In this document: positions 17,773-27,248 of the stretch, piece by piece
Numbering within the stretch: the first letter of the stretch is position 1
Layout: every line of letters begins with the position of its first letter
Origin: Mariprofundus sp.
GTDB taxonomy: Bacteria > Pseudomonadota > Zetaproteobacteria > Mariprofundales > Mariprofundaceae
Assembly: GCA_021772835.1 (NCBI GenBank)
Contig: JAJFLE010000036.1
Span: 28,428-92,427, forward strand
DNA length: 64,000 nt
Direction of reading: 5' to 3'
Position numbers and translations under genes: made by a program
The notes under the pieces: model-generated
What the model saw: the letters and a program-made list of their open reading frames with translations, nothing else
What the model was told of the DNA's origin: nothing
Databases searched by the model: none

Positions 17773-19788
17773 TTATTTATATCGATAAGTCGCTTTAAAC
17801 AGATAGCTCTGCTGCTGTAATGTTGATGCTTCAAGCGTGGATTCAAGATCCTCTTTATGTGTAGCCTGCAGTAAGTTTTTGCCTACCAGACTCAACTCCA
17901 CACCATCGACAGGTTTCCAGCCAATGCGTGCATCAAGACGATTATAACGTGCGACCCTGTCTCTCTTAAAACGATCCCAGTGTGAGAAGTTCAAATCCAG
18001 TTCAATGTCATAGCCGGGGTTAATGCTGGCTCCAATATGATACCTGTTTTCTGGCGTCTGCTCCCTAAGCACATAGGCGCTATAGCGGGTTTCCGCATCA
18101 TTAATCGGAGCCGGCTGATAATGGGAGCGCAGATGCGTATATGAACCCTTCAGTTTGATCCATGTTTTAGCCTGCCAGGTCAGATCCAGCTCAATGCCTT
18201 GGGCATTACCATCAAGCACGTTAGTCATATATATAGGCACAACCAGGTAGGTATTCTCAACAAATGCAGCTGCATTATCCAGGTGCGTATCAGCTACACC
18301 TTTGTAAAACATCTTGAATGCAGTGGCCTGAAACAGCAGGTCATCATGCGGATGCAGTCGCAGGCCAACCTCATAGGCTGTCACCTGCTCAGGTCTCATG
18401 CGACCATCACCGATCAGGCGCGCCACATAACCCGGACCGGCCTTCACATCCAGAGTCTGACCGTTCTCCACCATATTTGGCATGCGCAACGCTCGTGATG
18501 CAGCAGCCCAAAGCCCCCACTGGTCGGCAGTATAAATTGCCCTGAGACTAGGCTGCATTTCCCATCCGGTATATTGATTATGCTCTGCCTTCAATCCGGC
18601 AGTGAGCTTCAAACGATCACGGATCAGTGTTATATCATCCTGAACAAAAAGCGAATAGAGCACATTTGTCGCATCTGCCAGCTGCAACACAGAGGAGTTG
18701 GTAATATCGGCACGGGAAAGGCGATAGCCTCCACCGACAGAAATCGATTGCCTGAAAAATTCAGGCAAATCCAGTTGCAACTCCGCATCCAGCGTATCAC
18801 GCGTTTCACTAAGGAGCGCCACTTCCATTCGGGATCGATCAACATAGACCTGCGCGCTCAACTGTGTATCACGCAACACTTCGTGATCCAGGTGCAGCAA
18901 CATATTACTACCGGAATAGTTATTGTTAGTGATGAACGGGGTGTTTGATACACCGGCCCTGGCCAGATAACCAAAAGCCCCTTCCTTCACCCTGTATGTG
19001 TTGCCGATCAGAGAAACCTGTGTCAAATGACTGGCATTCCAATCCATCCTGAAACCAGCCTGCCCAAGTTTTCTGTAATCCGGAGTGTCCGCACCAGGTT
19101 TCATAGCCCAGATATTGGCAACAGCCGGGTCGTAAATACCGCCATCCCTGTTTTCAATCATGGCATAAGCCCGATAATTTGCCTGCTCGCTATTCCAACC
19201 ATAACGCAAGGTGCCAAAACCTTTTTCTTCCGTTCCGGCTCCACCCGACAGCATGAATCCCTGCGTATTCCTGGCATGTTTGGTGATGATGTTAATCACA
19301 CCATTTACGGCATTTGAACCCCAGACTGCACCGGCAGGACCTCTGATCACTTCGATGTGGTCAATATCCTCCAGTGGATAGTTCTGCACCAGCCACCAGA
19401 CACCGGAAAAGGTCGGTGAATACAGCGCCCTGCCATCCATGAGCACCAGTAACTTGTCCGAAAACACATCGTTGTGACCACGAATACTGACTGCAAATTG
19501 ATTGGCATTCGGCTGCTGAACCTCCACTCCGGGAGCCAGACGCAATGCCTCCGGGATGCTCATAGCACCAGAGCGTCGAATATCATCATTGCTGATCACA
19601 TAGACTGCTGCCGCAGTCGAATAATATTTCTCATTCCGTTTGCCGGCAGAAGTTACGGTTACATTCATCAGCTGCTGCATGTCCATATCCAGCAGAACAT
19701 CGGTTTGTGCATATTCTTCTGCATATGCGGATACTGCCATGCACAGCAGTATCAAAAACCAGCTCCCCCCGATAGTCTTGATTGACAC
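17773..19788 (-). CDS. TonB-dependent outer-membrane receptor (first of a pair)
   Basis: A 671-residue receptor. A signal peptide is cleaved near AYAEE. Then comes MDMQQLMNVTVTSAGKR, the extension typical of receptors linked to YfiR-type genes, and a plug with LMDGRALYSP, IEVIRGPAGAVWGSNA and GVINIITK. The barrel ends in an aromatic-rich strand (LFKATYRYK), although the final residue is Lys rather than Phe. It begins 29 bp after the hybrid kinase stop, so it is probably part of the yfiR-kinase transcript. It shares the N-terminal layout and plug motifs with the receptor downstream. The ligand is unknown; the coupling to a sensor suggests signalling as well as uptake. Confidence 0.9.
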   Translation of the reverse strand: MSIKTIGGSWFLILLCMAVSAYAEEYAQTDVLLDMDMQQLMNVTVTSAGKRNEKYYSTAAAVYVISNDDIRRSGAMSIPEALRLAPGVEVQQPNANQFAVSIRGHNDVFSDKLLVLMDGRALYSPTFSGVWWLVQNYPLEDIDHIEVIRGPAGAVWGSNAVNGVINIITKHARNTQGFMLSGGAGTEEKGFGTLRYGWNSEQANYRAYAMIENRDGGIYDPAVANIWAMKPGADTPDYRKLGQAGFRMDWNASHLTQVSLIGNTYRVKEGAFGYLARAGVSNTPFITNNNYSGSNMLLHLDHEVLRDTQLSAQVYVDRSRMEVALLSETRDTLDAELQLDLPEFFRQSISVGGGYRLSRADITNSSVLQLADATNVLYSLFVQDDITLIRDRLKLTAGLKAEHNQYTGWEMQPSLRAIYTADQWGLWAAASRALRMPNMVENGQTLDVKAGPGYVARLIGDGRMRPEQVTAYEVGLRLHPHDDLLFQATAFKMFYKGVADTHLDNAAAFVENTYLVVPIYMTNVLDGNAQGIELDLTWQAKTWIKLKGSYTHLRSHYQPAPINDAETRYSAYVLREQTPENRYHIGASINPGYDIELDLNFSHWDRFKRDRVARYNRLDARIGWKPVDGVELSLVGKNLLQATHKEDLESTLEASTLQQQSYLFKATYRYK

Positions 19789-19817
19789 AATTAAATCCTT
19801 TTAATTTATCTTCCTGA

Positions 19818-22523
19818 TTATTCCGATGCTAGGACCCTAAGCACATCTTGCAATGAGCTCAATAAAAACGGCTTCTGCAAATAACCTGTGGGCTGAACTG
19901 TATCAAACTGGCCAGCCACGCTGTCGTTGCTGTAACCGCTACAGATAAACACAGGTAGTGAGGCGTCCAATGCTCGCAGTCTGGACAGAGTTTCCTTGCC
20001 CCCCATTTTAGGCATCGTCATATCCAGCAGAACCAGATCAATGTCGTCCCTGTGTTCTTGATAGATTTCAAATCCCTCAACGCCGTTAGAGGCCAACAGC
20101 ACTTTGCAGCCAAGCTTCTTCAACAACCGCTCAACAACCGCTCTAACCATCACTTCGTCATCAATCAACAGAATTGTTTGTTCAGTATCTCTAGGCATGA
20201 TGGCTTCAATGCTATCTTCAACATGATCTTCCGCTTCCCTGTTACTCACCGGCAGGTAGACATTGAACTGCGTACCTCTCCCGGGCTTACTGTTAACCTG
20301 AATCGAGCCGTCATGCGAGCGCACAATGCCAAGCACGGCACTCATTCCCAATCCGCGTCCGGTAAACTTGGTGGTAAAGAAGGGATCGAATATCCTGTTC
20401 AAAATCTCTTCATTCATGCCGCAGCCGTTATCAACCACTTCAAATAATATGTAGTTACCGGGTTTCCGCCTCTCCTCAATGAATTTGCTATCAAGATCTA
20501 TTTGCTCAGCCTGAACCACGCGGGTGATGATAGTGATTTCCCCCTGCATCTCACCTCCGATACTTTCAGCCGCATTGCTTACCAGATTCATGATAATCTG
20601 CTGCATCTGGGTTTTATCTGCATATACACTCGGCAATGCATTGGAGAGTTCCAGTTTCAGTGAAATATTTTTGGATATCGACACATCAATAAGCTGGAGC
20701 GCTTCCTCAACCAGCATCGTCATATTCACTTCACTTCTGAGAAACACACCCTGCCCGGAATACGCCAGCATCTGACTGCACAGGTCAGCTGCCCGACTTG
20801 ATCCGGAAAGGATATTCTTCAGTTCCTGATCAACGGGTAGACCTTCCATCGAATTCATTTCAGCCAGCTCTGCATTGCCCATGACACCGGCAAGAATATT
20901 ATTAAAATCGTGTGCAATGCCGCCTGCGAGAACACCCAGCGATTCCAGCCTCTGCACGTGGGCCATCTTCTCTTCCATGTCCCTCTTCTGTTCTTCAGCC
21001 TGAACCACCGAGGTGATATCACGCACCACACCTTCTACACCGACAGCTTCCCCCCTGTCATTGAGTATCCGATGCGCTGATATCGAAACCCAAAGCACAT
21101 GCCCTTGTTTGTGCCTCAGTTGTACCCGTTGGTTGATCACCGCCCCGTCATGTTGATCAAGGGCCTCAGCCACCTGAGGGAATCGCAATCCATCTGTAGA
21201 TAATGTTTCAAGCGCCATGCCTGAAACTTCGCTGACCTGATATCCAAGCAAGGAAAATACGGAGGCTGATACCCACTTCATCGTGCCATCGGCATGAATG
21301 CGGTAATAGGTATCAATCATATTATCCAGCGTGGACTGCAACTCATTTTTAGCGACCTGCAATTCGGCTGTACGTTCTACGACCCGCGTCTCTAAAGCCT
21401 GGCTATTTTTTGCCAGCATCCGCTCAACATTTTTCTGTTCGGTGATATCAACAAATGCACTGAACAACATCTTTTCACTTTCAAAATCCATCATACTCAT
21501 GGACAGCGAGATCCAACCGTACCCGCCATCCGGCCTGAGCACTTCCAGCTCCTGCCCATGGAATTCGCCCTGTTTCTTGAGCTTTTCCATCAACATGTGG
21601 CGATCTTCCGGATACCTGTAGAAATCGGTCGCATTGAACTGCATCTGGCCCGGCTCATCGATAGAAAACAGCCTTGCTGCGGCCTTATTATAAAACAATA
21701 CTTGTCCATCATCCGGCTGCGTCACAATCACAGGCACAGGTGCTAACTCAACAATGTTGCGGAAGCGCTCCTCGCTCTCTTTCAGTTGCACATGATTTTG
21801 CTCAATGGTTTCGAAGCTCTGCTGAATCTTTTCTGCCATCTGGTTAAAACCAAGCAGCAGATCCTGGGTCTCCGAGTTATAAACAGTATCCTTGGCCCTG
21901 AGTTTATAATTGTGATTGGCTCCCATCTCCCGCATCAGGTGGGCAAGTGAACTGATGGGTGAAGCAATTTTCTTCTGTAATATGGATGCCAGAATTAAAC
22001 CAAGCAGAAGGCAACCGGCCATCACCATCGTCACCGTGATAACGCCTGCATCCTGACTCTCTTTCAAGTGCTTGAGCTGCGATTCCAGAAAGATTACGCC
22101 CACAGGCTTCCCTTTATGCTTCACAACCCTGTAGAGTTGCAACCGGCCATTGGTGTAGGAACTGCTCTGAGTACTCTGGAACTCAATCGGCTGATTTACC
22201 TCTGCAGTATGGTCTTCTGCCCTATAGGTAAACAGTACATTGCCATCATAAGTGAACAGCTTCACTACTGAAACATCTCGATCAAATTGCATGGCTTGCA
22301 ACAGCTCCGCTGCCATGCGTTGATCGTTGAACATCAGGGCAGGCCTTGCGGCAGCACCTATGATGTCACTCTCAACGATCAACACCCGTTCGGCCTCTTC
22401 TTCGAGTAACACCTGATTATAACTAATCCACACACCGCCCATGACGAGTACGGTAATGCCAAGTGTTAACACAAAAAAGAGCTGCAGCTGGCGCTGAATA
22501 GAAGTAGTAGATGTTCTATTCAT
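19818..22523 (-). CDS. CHASE8-HAMP-PAS-PAS hybrid histidine kinase with receiver domain
   Basis: About 901 residues. Two N-terminal membrane segments (about 15-38 and 175-200) flank a periplasmic domain. It contains the pattern RPALMFNDQRMAAELL then VVKLFTYDG, which looks like CHASE8, the sensor found in the diguanylate cyclase YfiN. HAMP, two PAS domains with a coiled linker, HisKA (phospho-acceptor in GGIAHDFNN), HATPase_c (DNGCG, GRGLGMS) and a C-terminal receiver (LLDMTMP) follow. I start at ATG 22523, preceded by GGGAGGG. The frame extends 20 codons upstream into yfiR, but that part is poorly supported. It overlaps the yfiR stop by 8 bp. No output DNA-binding domain is present, so a phosphorelay partner is needed. 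Confidence 0.9.
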   Translation of the reverse strand: MNRTSTTSIQRQLQLFFVLTLGITVLVMGGVWISYNQVLLEEEAERVLIVESDIIGAAARPALMFNDQRMAAELLQAMQFDRDVSVVKLFTYDGNVLFTYRAEDHTAEVNQPIEFQSTQSSSYTNGRLQLYRVVKHKGKPVGVIFLESQLKHLKESQDAGVITVTMVMAGCLLLGLILASILQKKIASPISSLAHLMREMGANHNYKLRAKDTVYNSETQDLLLGFNQMAEKIQQSFETIEQNHVQLKESEERFRNIVELAPVPVIVTQPDDGQVLFYNKAAARLFSIDEPGQMQFNATDFYRYPEDRHMLMEKLKKQGEFHGQELEVLRPDGGYGWISLSMSMMDFESEKMLFSAFVDITEQKNVERMLAKNSQALETRVVERTAELQVAKNELQSTLDNMIDTYYRIHADGTMKWVSASVFSLLGYQVSEVSGMALETLSTDGLRFPQVAEALDQHDGAVINQRVQLRHKQGHVLWVSISAHRILNDRGEAVGVEGVVRDITSVVQAEEQKRDMEEKMAHVQRLESLGVLAGGIAHDFNNILAGVMGNAELAEMNSMEGLPVDQELKNILSGSSRAADLCSQMLAYSGQGVFLRSEVNMTMLVEEALQLIDVSISKNISLKLELSNALPSVYADKTQMQQIIMNLVSNAAESIGGEMQGEITIITRVVQAEQIDLDSKFIEERRKPGNYILFEVVDNGCGMNEEILNRIFDPFFTTKFTGRGLGMSAVLGIVRSHDGSIQVNSKPGRGTQFNVYLPVSNREAEDHVEDSIEAIMPRDTEQTILLIDDEVMVRAVVERLLKKLGCKVLLASNGVEGFEIYQEHRDDIDLVLLDMTMPKMGGKETLSRLRALDASLPVFICSGYSNDSVAGQFDTVQPTGYLQKPFLLSSLQDVLRVLASE

Positions 22524-23106
22524 TGTCCCTCCCAACAACCTTACCCAATTGCAGCAGTTGCGCGCTGATATAGAGACCAGCACCTTCCACTGCCTTTAAG
22601 TTGACGACAAAGGTGAGTTTTTCGTTGTGATATTTGATTTCGATCATTCCGCCCTGTTCGGCAAAGCCCGGAATGTCAGAAATGGTCAGAACGGGTTTGC
22701 CTTCAACCAGCTCCAACAATTGGCCGAAATGACCCCGATCGGATTCTCCGATATAGAGAACCGAACTGTTTTGTATGCAACTTGTCTGCTGGCACGACTG
22801 TAGCCTTAGGCCAAGCGGCTGAGCCGCAGGTTTAGAGACAATGCTCTGTAATGTGTCATGGATTTTCTGATCATACAGAACATTGATGAGCGGACCGGGC
22901 TTATTCTGCTCCGGACCCTTCTCGGCATTATTCGCAGGCCAATCGGTAAAACGAATAAAGTTAAAGATATATACGGAAGTCAGATCACTGACTCCGGCCC
23001 TGACCCGCTCTGCAGCAGAAACCGGTGCTGTGGTCATAACTGAAAGCAGAAGAACTACCAGGCAAGCATAGAGAAAACTGCGCAACGATTTATAGCAACA
23101 AATCAA
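22516..23106 (-). CDS. YfiR family periplasmic protein (DUF4154)
   Basis: A 196-residue exported protein. A signal peptide ends near PVSAAE and the mature domain has the YfiR/DUF4154 pattern VYIFNFIRFTDWP early and GGMIEIKYHNEKLTFVVNL late. Two Cys (QSCQQTSC) resemble the redox-sensitive disulfide of Pseudomonas YfiR. There, YfiR sits in the periplasm and represses the diguanylate cyclase YfiN through its CHASE8 domain. Here the next gene encodes a histidine kinase with a CHASE8-like sensor, so YfiR probably controls that kinase. Translation appears to start at a TTG (23106). It overlaps the kinase gene by 8 bp. Confidence 0.87.
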   Translation of the reverse strand: MICCYKSLRSFLYACLVVLLLSVMTTAPVSAAERVRAGVSDLTSVYIFNFIRFTDWPANNAEKGPEQNKPGPLINVLYDQKIHDTLQSIVSKPAAQPLGLRLQSCQQTSCIQNSSVLYIGESDRGHFGQLLELVEGKPVLTISDIPGFAEQGGMIEIKYHNEKLTFVVNLKAVEGAGLYISAQLLQLGKVVGRDNE

Positions 23107-23162
23107 GCCACAAACCTGCGCAACACAATCTGAGTCAAGGCTTGTTTCTTACAGACAAAAAC

Positions 23163-23187
23163 AGCATCAGCTGTAACAACTGATGCT
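23163..23187 (-). terminator. Intrinsic terminator of the murA-his operon
   Basis: Read on the minus strand, AGCATCAG pairs perfectly with CTGATGCT around a 9-base loop, and GTTTTTG follows at once. It lies about 140 bases beyond the hisF stop and 57 bases before the YfiR start. It therefore most likely ends the his transcript and separates it from the YfiR operon; alternatively it could attenuate that operon. Confidence 0.6.
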
Positions 23188-23326
23188 TGATCTGATGCCA
23201 AAGCTATATACCAACTAGAACGCCTCAACTACACCTCTCCAAGGACACCTGCTGTATTGAAATGCTCAGCATTCAGCGGGATCTTCTGATTATAGTTGAA
23301 AGTGGATAAAAGCCAAAGTCAGCGAG

Positions 23327-24085
23327 CTAATTCCGGCGAACCGGAATCCCTTGCGCGGCCAGATACTGTTTAGTCTCTTCTATGGTAAACGTGCCAAAAT
23401 GGAAAATCGAAGCAGCCAATACTGCATCAGCGCCGCCAGCCATCAGACCTTCGGCCATATGCTCTAAAGTACCTACGCCACCGGATGCCACCACATTGGC
23501 ACTGATCGCATCAGAAACAGCACGCGTGAGCGGAATGTCGTAACCATTTTTTGTGCCATCAGCATCCATGCTGGTCAGCAGAATTTCTCCGGCCCCGTAA
23601 TCAGACATGCGTTTTGCCCATTCCACGGCATTGATGCCGGTTGCTTTGCGACCACCGTGGGTAAAACATTCCCAATGATCACCCACAGACTTGGCATCAA
23701 CCGCAACCACGATCGTGGACGAGCCGAAACGCTCGGCTGCCTCTTTAACCAGTGCCGGGTTGAAGATGGCTGCGGTGTTGATCGACACTTTGTCGGCACC
23801 GGCATGCAGCAGATTTTCAATATCAGCCACAGCCTTCACACCCCCACCAACTGTAAGCGGCATAAACACGTGTTCAGCGACTTCGGTCACCATGTGATAG
23901 AGGGTATCGCGGCTTTCATAACTGGCACGAATATCAAGGAACGTCAGCTCATCAGCCCCCTGCGCATCATATTTGATTGCTGCTTCAACCGGGTCACCTG
24001 CATCAATGATATCGACAAACTGGATACCCTTGACCACGCGCCCATGCGCCACATCAAGGCACGGAATAATTCGTTTACTCAGCAT
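23327..24085 (-). CDS. hisF: Imidazole glycerol phosphate synthase subunit HisF
   Basis: A 252-residue (beta-alpha)8 barrel cyclase. It uses ammonia from HisH to turn PRFAR into imidazole glycerol phosphate and AICAR. The N-terminus [16 protein letters not shown] and the phosphate loops (VGGGVK, ASGGVG) are intact; the two catalytic Asp are in CLDV and MDADGT. Length equals the family norm. It is the last gene of the his operon here, and no hisI or hisE follows. Unlike the rest of the operon, it is separated from hisA by a 109-bp spacer bounded by inverted repeats. Confidence 0.97.
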   Translation of the reverse strand: MLSKRIIPCLDVAHGRVVKGIQFVDIIDAGDPVEAAIKYDAQGADELTFLDIRASYESRDTLYHMVTEVAEHVFMPLTVGGGVKAVADIENLLHAGADKVSINTAAIFNPALVKEAAERFGSSTIVVAVDAKSVGDHWECFTHGGRKATGINAVEWAKRMSDYGAGEILLTSMDADGTKNGYDIPLTRAVSDAISANVVASGGVGTLEHMAEGLMAGGADAVLAASIFHFGTFTIEETKQYLAAQGIPVRRN

Positions 24086-24095
24086 TTATTTTGCA

Positions 24096-24183
24096 CCGCG
24101 GAGGAAGCAGCGTTTCGCAGAGTATGGGCAAGGTATGACTCTGGCTTGGATTGAAGTTGAAAAGATTTCCGATTCCTCTGCGG
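24096..24183. repeat. Inverted-repeat-bounded spacer between hisA and hisF
   Basis: The spacer carries CCGCGGAGGAAGC at 24096-24108 and, inverted, GATTCCTCTGCGG at 24171-24183 (11 of 13 pairs match). Every other his junction in this operon overlaps or is below 70 bp, so the 109-bp gap stands out. It may be a small palindromic or MITE-like insertion, or an RNA structure stabilising the upstream message. No coding potential is convincing. Confidence 0.35.
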
Positions 24184-24194
24184 CATGAATGTTT

Positions 24195-24935
24195 TCATTT
24201 CAAAATCCGCATCGCTTCGGCGAAATCGATGGCACCTTCGTAGATGGCGCGTCCCGTAATCGCACCACAAATACCATCCGCCACATGCACGGCACAGGCA
24301 GTCACATCATCCATTTTTGCCACGCCGCCGGAAACAATCACAGGGATAGATATGGCCTGGGCCAGATTCACCGTTTCCTCGATATTAGGGCCGGTGAGCA
24401 TGCCATCGCGGGCGATATCCGTGTAGATAATCGCTGAAACACCTGCATTCTCAAACTTGCGGGCCAGATCAACTGCTGTGACATCAGTAACATCATCCCA
24501 ACCGTGCACTGCCACCATACCCCCCCTGGCATCGATACCGACACAGATCTGGCCGGGAAATGCTTTGCATGCCTGTTCTACCAGCGATGGGTTAGACACG
24601 GCAACTGAGCCGAGAATCACCCGCTGTATACCGAGATTCAATGTAGCCTCGATCATGGAAAGGTCACGCAAGCCACCTCCAAGCTGAACCGGAATATGCA
24701 TCTCGGAACAGATGGCGCGAATGGCTTCGCGATTGGCCGGTTTGCCGGCAAAAGCACCATCGAGATCAACCACATGCAGTCGCTTGGCACCTAGCGTTTG
24801 CCAGTGCGCCGCCATGGCAGCCGGATCATCACCATAGTCGGTTGCATCGTCCATACGCCCCTGCTTCAGTCGTACGCAGTGGCCACCTTTGAGGTCAATA
24901 GCAGGGATCAGTTCAAATGTGTTTACGGATTCCAT
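24195..24935 (-). CDS. hisA: ProFAR isomerase HisA
   Basis: A 246-residue (beta-alpha)8 barrel enzyme. It isomerises the aminoaldose ProFAR to PRFAR (Amadori rearrangement) in histidine synthesis. The N-terminal [17 protein letters not shown] carries the catalytic Asp, and the second Asp is in YTDIARDGM. Phosphate loops LGGGLR and VSGGVA are present. The start at 24935 overlaps hisH by 13 bp. Family length is normal. It is homologous to HisF in the same operon, as expected. Confidence 0.97.
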   Translation of the reverse strand: MESVNTFELIPAIDLKGGHCVRLKQGRMDDATDYGDDPAAMAAHWQTLGAKRLHVVDLDGAFAGKPANREAIRAICSEMHIPVQLGGGLRDLSMIEATLNLGIQRVILGSVAVSNPSLVEQACKAFPGQICVGIDARGGMVAVHGWDDVTDVTAVDLARKFENAGVSAIIYTDIARDGMLTGPNIEETVNLAQAISIPVIVSGGVAKMDDVTACAVHVADGICGAITGRAIYEGAIDFAEAMRILK

Positions 24936-25564
24936 TGGTGGAATGCCTCCAATAGCGCGAGACCTGCTCGCTGGGATTTTTCCGGGTGAAACTGTACAGC
25001 AATAATATTGTCGCGCCCGATAGCGGCCGCGAATGGGTAATCGCCATAAGAACAGGCTGCCAGCAGCTGAGCTGGATTTTCCGGCATGCAGCAGTAGGAG
25101 TGCACATAATAGACTTGGGAGCCTGACAGTGGTGCCAGCACAGGATGTATCTCTTTCTCAGTGGAGAATACCACATCATTCCAGCCCATATGCGGAATCT
25201 TGAAGCCGCGCTGTGGATGATCTTCCGGAAACGGTTTCACGGCACCGGGAATCAAGCCGAGACCCGGATAACGGCCAAACTCGTATGAAACATCCATCAA
25301 AACCTGCATCCCCAGACAGATTCCCAGAAACGGTGTGCCCGATGCGAGTGATGCCTTCAGAGCTTCATCCATAGCATTGGCTTTCAGGGCAGCCACGCAA
25401 TCTCGAAATGCACCCACACCCGGCAACACTATGCGGTCATAGTTTTGCAGCGCTTCAGCTTCAGAGACCAGCTCAACCTGCGCTCCGACAGCTTCCAAAG
25501 CTTTGGCAACCGAGTGCAGGTTTCCCATGCCATAATTTATTAGTCCGATTTTTCTCTGTTTCAT
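24923..25564 (-). CDS. hisH: Imidazole glycerol phosphate synthase glutamine amidotransferase subunit HisH
   Basis: A 213-residue class I glutamine amidotransferase that supplies ammonia to HisF. The nucleophile Cys is in GICLGMQ, and the His/Glu of the triad are in VQFHPEKS. The N-terminus [14 protein letters not shown] matches the family. It overlaps hisA by 13 bp and lies 65 bp after hisB. Complete and of normal length. Confidence 0.96.
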   Translation of the reverse strand: MKQRKIGLINYGMGNLHSVAKALEAVGAQVELVSEAEALQNYDRIVLPGVGAFRDCVAALKANAMDEALKASLASGTPFLGICLGMQVLMDVSYEFGRYPGLGLIPGAVKPFPEDHPQRGFKIPHMGWNDVVFSTEKEIHPVLAPLSGSQVYYVHSYCCMPENPAQLLAACSYGDYPFAAAIGRDNIIAVQFHPEKSQRAGLALLEAFHQWNP

Positions 25565-25629
25565 ACGGCCTCAACATGTTTTCCCATCACCCGTCCGTGG
25601 GTAGAGGAAAGGGGTTTCATGGACACTGC

Positions 25630-26217
25630 TTAAAGCGCACCTTTGGTGCTCGGGATACCGGTCTGACGCGGATCAGATTCAACGGCCATGCGCAGTGCGC
25701 GACCAAAGGCCTTGAACACCGTCTCAATGATATGATGGTTGTTTTTACCGCGAAGCGAATCGATATGCAGCGTAATGCGAGCATGATTACTCACAGCTTG
25801 AAAGAACTCTTTGAACAGATCGATATCAAATCCGCCAACGGTCTCTTTTGGGAAATCGATATGATATTCCAGCCCCGGGCGACCGGAGAAATCAAGCACA
25901 ACGCGTGAAAGCGCCTCATCCAGTGGCACATAGGCATGTCCGTAACGCACGATACCGGACTTATCACCTATCGCATCACGCAGTGCTTCGCCCAGACATA
26001 TGCCGATATCTTCAACGGTGTGGTGATCGTCAATCTCGCGATCACCTTTGGCATCCACCATCAAATCGACCAACCCGTGGCGGGCAATCTGCTCCAGCAT
26101 GTGATCAAGGAATGGGATTGAAGAATTCAATTCTGCCTTTCCGGTTCCATCCAGATCAAGACTCAGCTTGATCGAAGTTTCTTTGGTTGCACGTTCAATT
26201 GATGCATTTCGATTCAT
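25630..26217 (-). CDS. hisB: Imidazoleglycerol-phosphate dehydratase HisB (monofunctional)
   Basis: A 195-residue manganese-dependent dehydratase that converts imidazole glycerol phosphate to imidazole acetol phosphate. Metal-binding His clusters are visible as [21 protein letters not shown] and NHAR, and the closing part has NNHHIIE. The histidinol-phosphatase domain fused in enterobacterial HisB is absent, so that activity must be encoded elsewhere. The ATG overlaps the hisC stop by four bases (ATGA). Confidence 0.97.
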   Translation of the reverse strand: MNRNASIERATKETSIKLSLDLDGTGKAELNSSIPFLDHMLEQIARHGLVDLMVDAKGDREIDDHHTVEDIGICLGEALRDAIGDKSGIVRYGHAYVPLDEALSRVVLDFSGRPGLEYHIDFPKETVGGFDIDLFKEFFQAVSNHARITLHIDSLRGKNNHHIIETVFKAFGRALRMAVESDPRQTGIPSTKGAL

Positions 26218-27248
26218 GTCAGAATCTCCCGAAGTGCCGCCAGTAGCGCACTGTTTTCATCTTTGCTGCCAATGGTAATACGCAGACACTGACCAAGCAG
26301 TCTGTCAGAACCATGCATATTCTTAATTAATATTCCAGCCTGCTTAAGTGATTCGAACACAGCATTCGCATCAGCAACTCTGACCAACAGAAAATTAGCC
26401 TGTGATGGAAATACCTGAATACCATCGATTTCAGCCAGTGCACTGGCCATGCGCTCACGCTCATCACGAATCTCAGCAGCCTGAGCTTCAAATATGTCAA
26501 AATGATCGAGCAAAAACGCAGCCGAAGCTTGCGTCAGAGCATTGATATTATAGGGCATACGCACTTTATTCAGCTGCGCGATAACTTCAGCATCACCAAG
26601 CACATAACCCATGCGCAACCCTGCCCAACCCACCTTGGAAAAAGTCTTCAGAACCATCACATTCGGTGAGATCAGGTAGTTATGCGTGCGTTCAGAGAAC
26701 GGACCGTATGCTTCATCAATCACCAGAAAGCCACTAATGCCTCTGGCAATTTTCTCAACTCTGTCCTGCTTCCATAAATTACCTGTTGGATTATTCGGAC
26801 ATGCGAGGAATGCAACTTCAGCCTTTTCGCGTGCACACACCTGCAGGAAATGCTCCTCTTTCATGGTGAAATCTTCAGCCAGAGGTACGGTTGCCACAGG
26901 GCGTTTCAACCACTGCGACACCAGATTATACATCACGAAAGTCGGTCCCGGTATAACACAGGTTCCAGGTACAGTAGCAATCAGAATCATCTGGATGATT
27001 TCATCGGACCCGTTACCAAGCAAAACCTGCTGCGGTTCTACACCCTCATGCTTGGCGATCTTTTTACGCAGCTCAAACATATCGGCATCCGGATAGCGAT
27101 TGATATCCACCTTAGCCAGTTCTTTTAGCCATTTTTCGCGCAAACCATCCGGCATGGAGAAGGGGTTTTCCATGGCGTCCAGTTTAATCATGCCGGAGCT
27201 ATCCGGCACGTGGTAGGCCGCCAGAGCCTTGATATCGCCTCTGATCAT
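26214..27248 (-). CDS. hisC: Histidinol-phosphate aminotransferase HisC
   Basis: A 344-residue PLP-dependent class II aminotransferase. It transfers the amino group from glutamate to imidazole acetol phosphate. The PLP Lys is in [14 protein letters not shown], with the preceding DEAYGPF and the CPNNPTGN loop also intact. It overlaps both hisD and hisB by four bases, so translation of the three is coupled. Sequence alone cannot exclude a parallel role with other aromatic keto acids, but the operon position makes histidine synthesis the main role. Confidence 0.95.
   Translation of the reverse strand: MIRGDIKALAAYHVPDSSGMIKLDAMENPFSMPDGLREKWLKELAKVDINRYPDADMFELRKKIAKHEGVEPQQVLLGNGSDEIIQMILIATVPGTCVIPGPTFVMYNLVSQWLKRPVATVPLAEDFTMKEEHFLQVCAREKAEVAFLACPNNPTGNLWKQDRVEKIARGISGFLVIDEAYGPFSERTHNYLISPNVMVLKTFSKVGWAGLRMGYVLGDAEVIAQLNKVRMPYNINALTQASAAFLLDHFDIFEAQAAEIRDERERMASALAEIDGIQVFPSQANFLLVRVADANAVFESLKQAGILIKNMHGSDRLLGQCLRITIGSKDENSALLAALREILT

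Noticed and set aside
23330..23345. Palindrome TTCCGG-CGA-ACCGGAA near the hisF stop
   Set aside because: It overlaps the last codons of hisF and has no T-run; the hairpin at 23163-23187 is a better terminator.
24079..24270. 63-codon minus-strand frame across the hisA-hisF gap
   Set aside because: It overlaps hisA and hisF in another frame, has no SD or family, and stops inside hisF.
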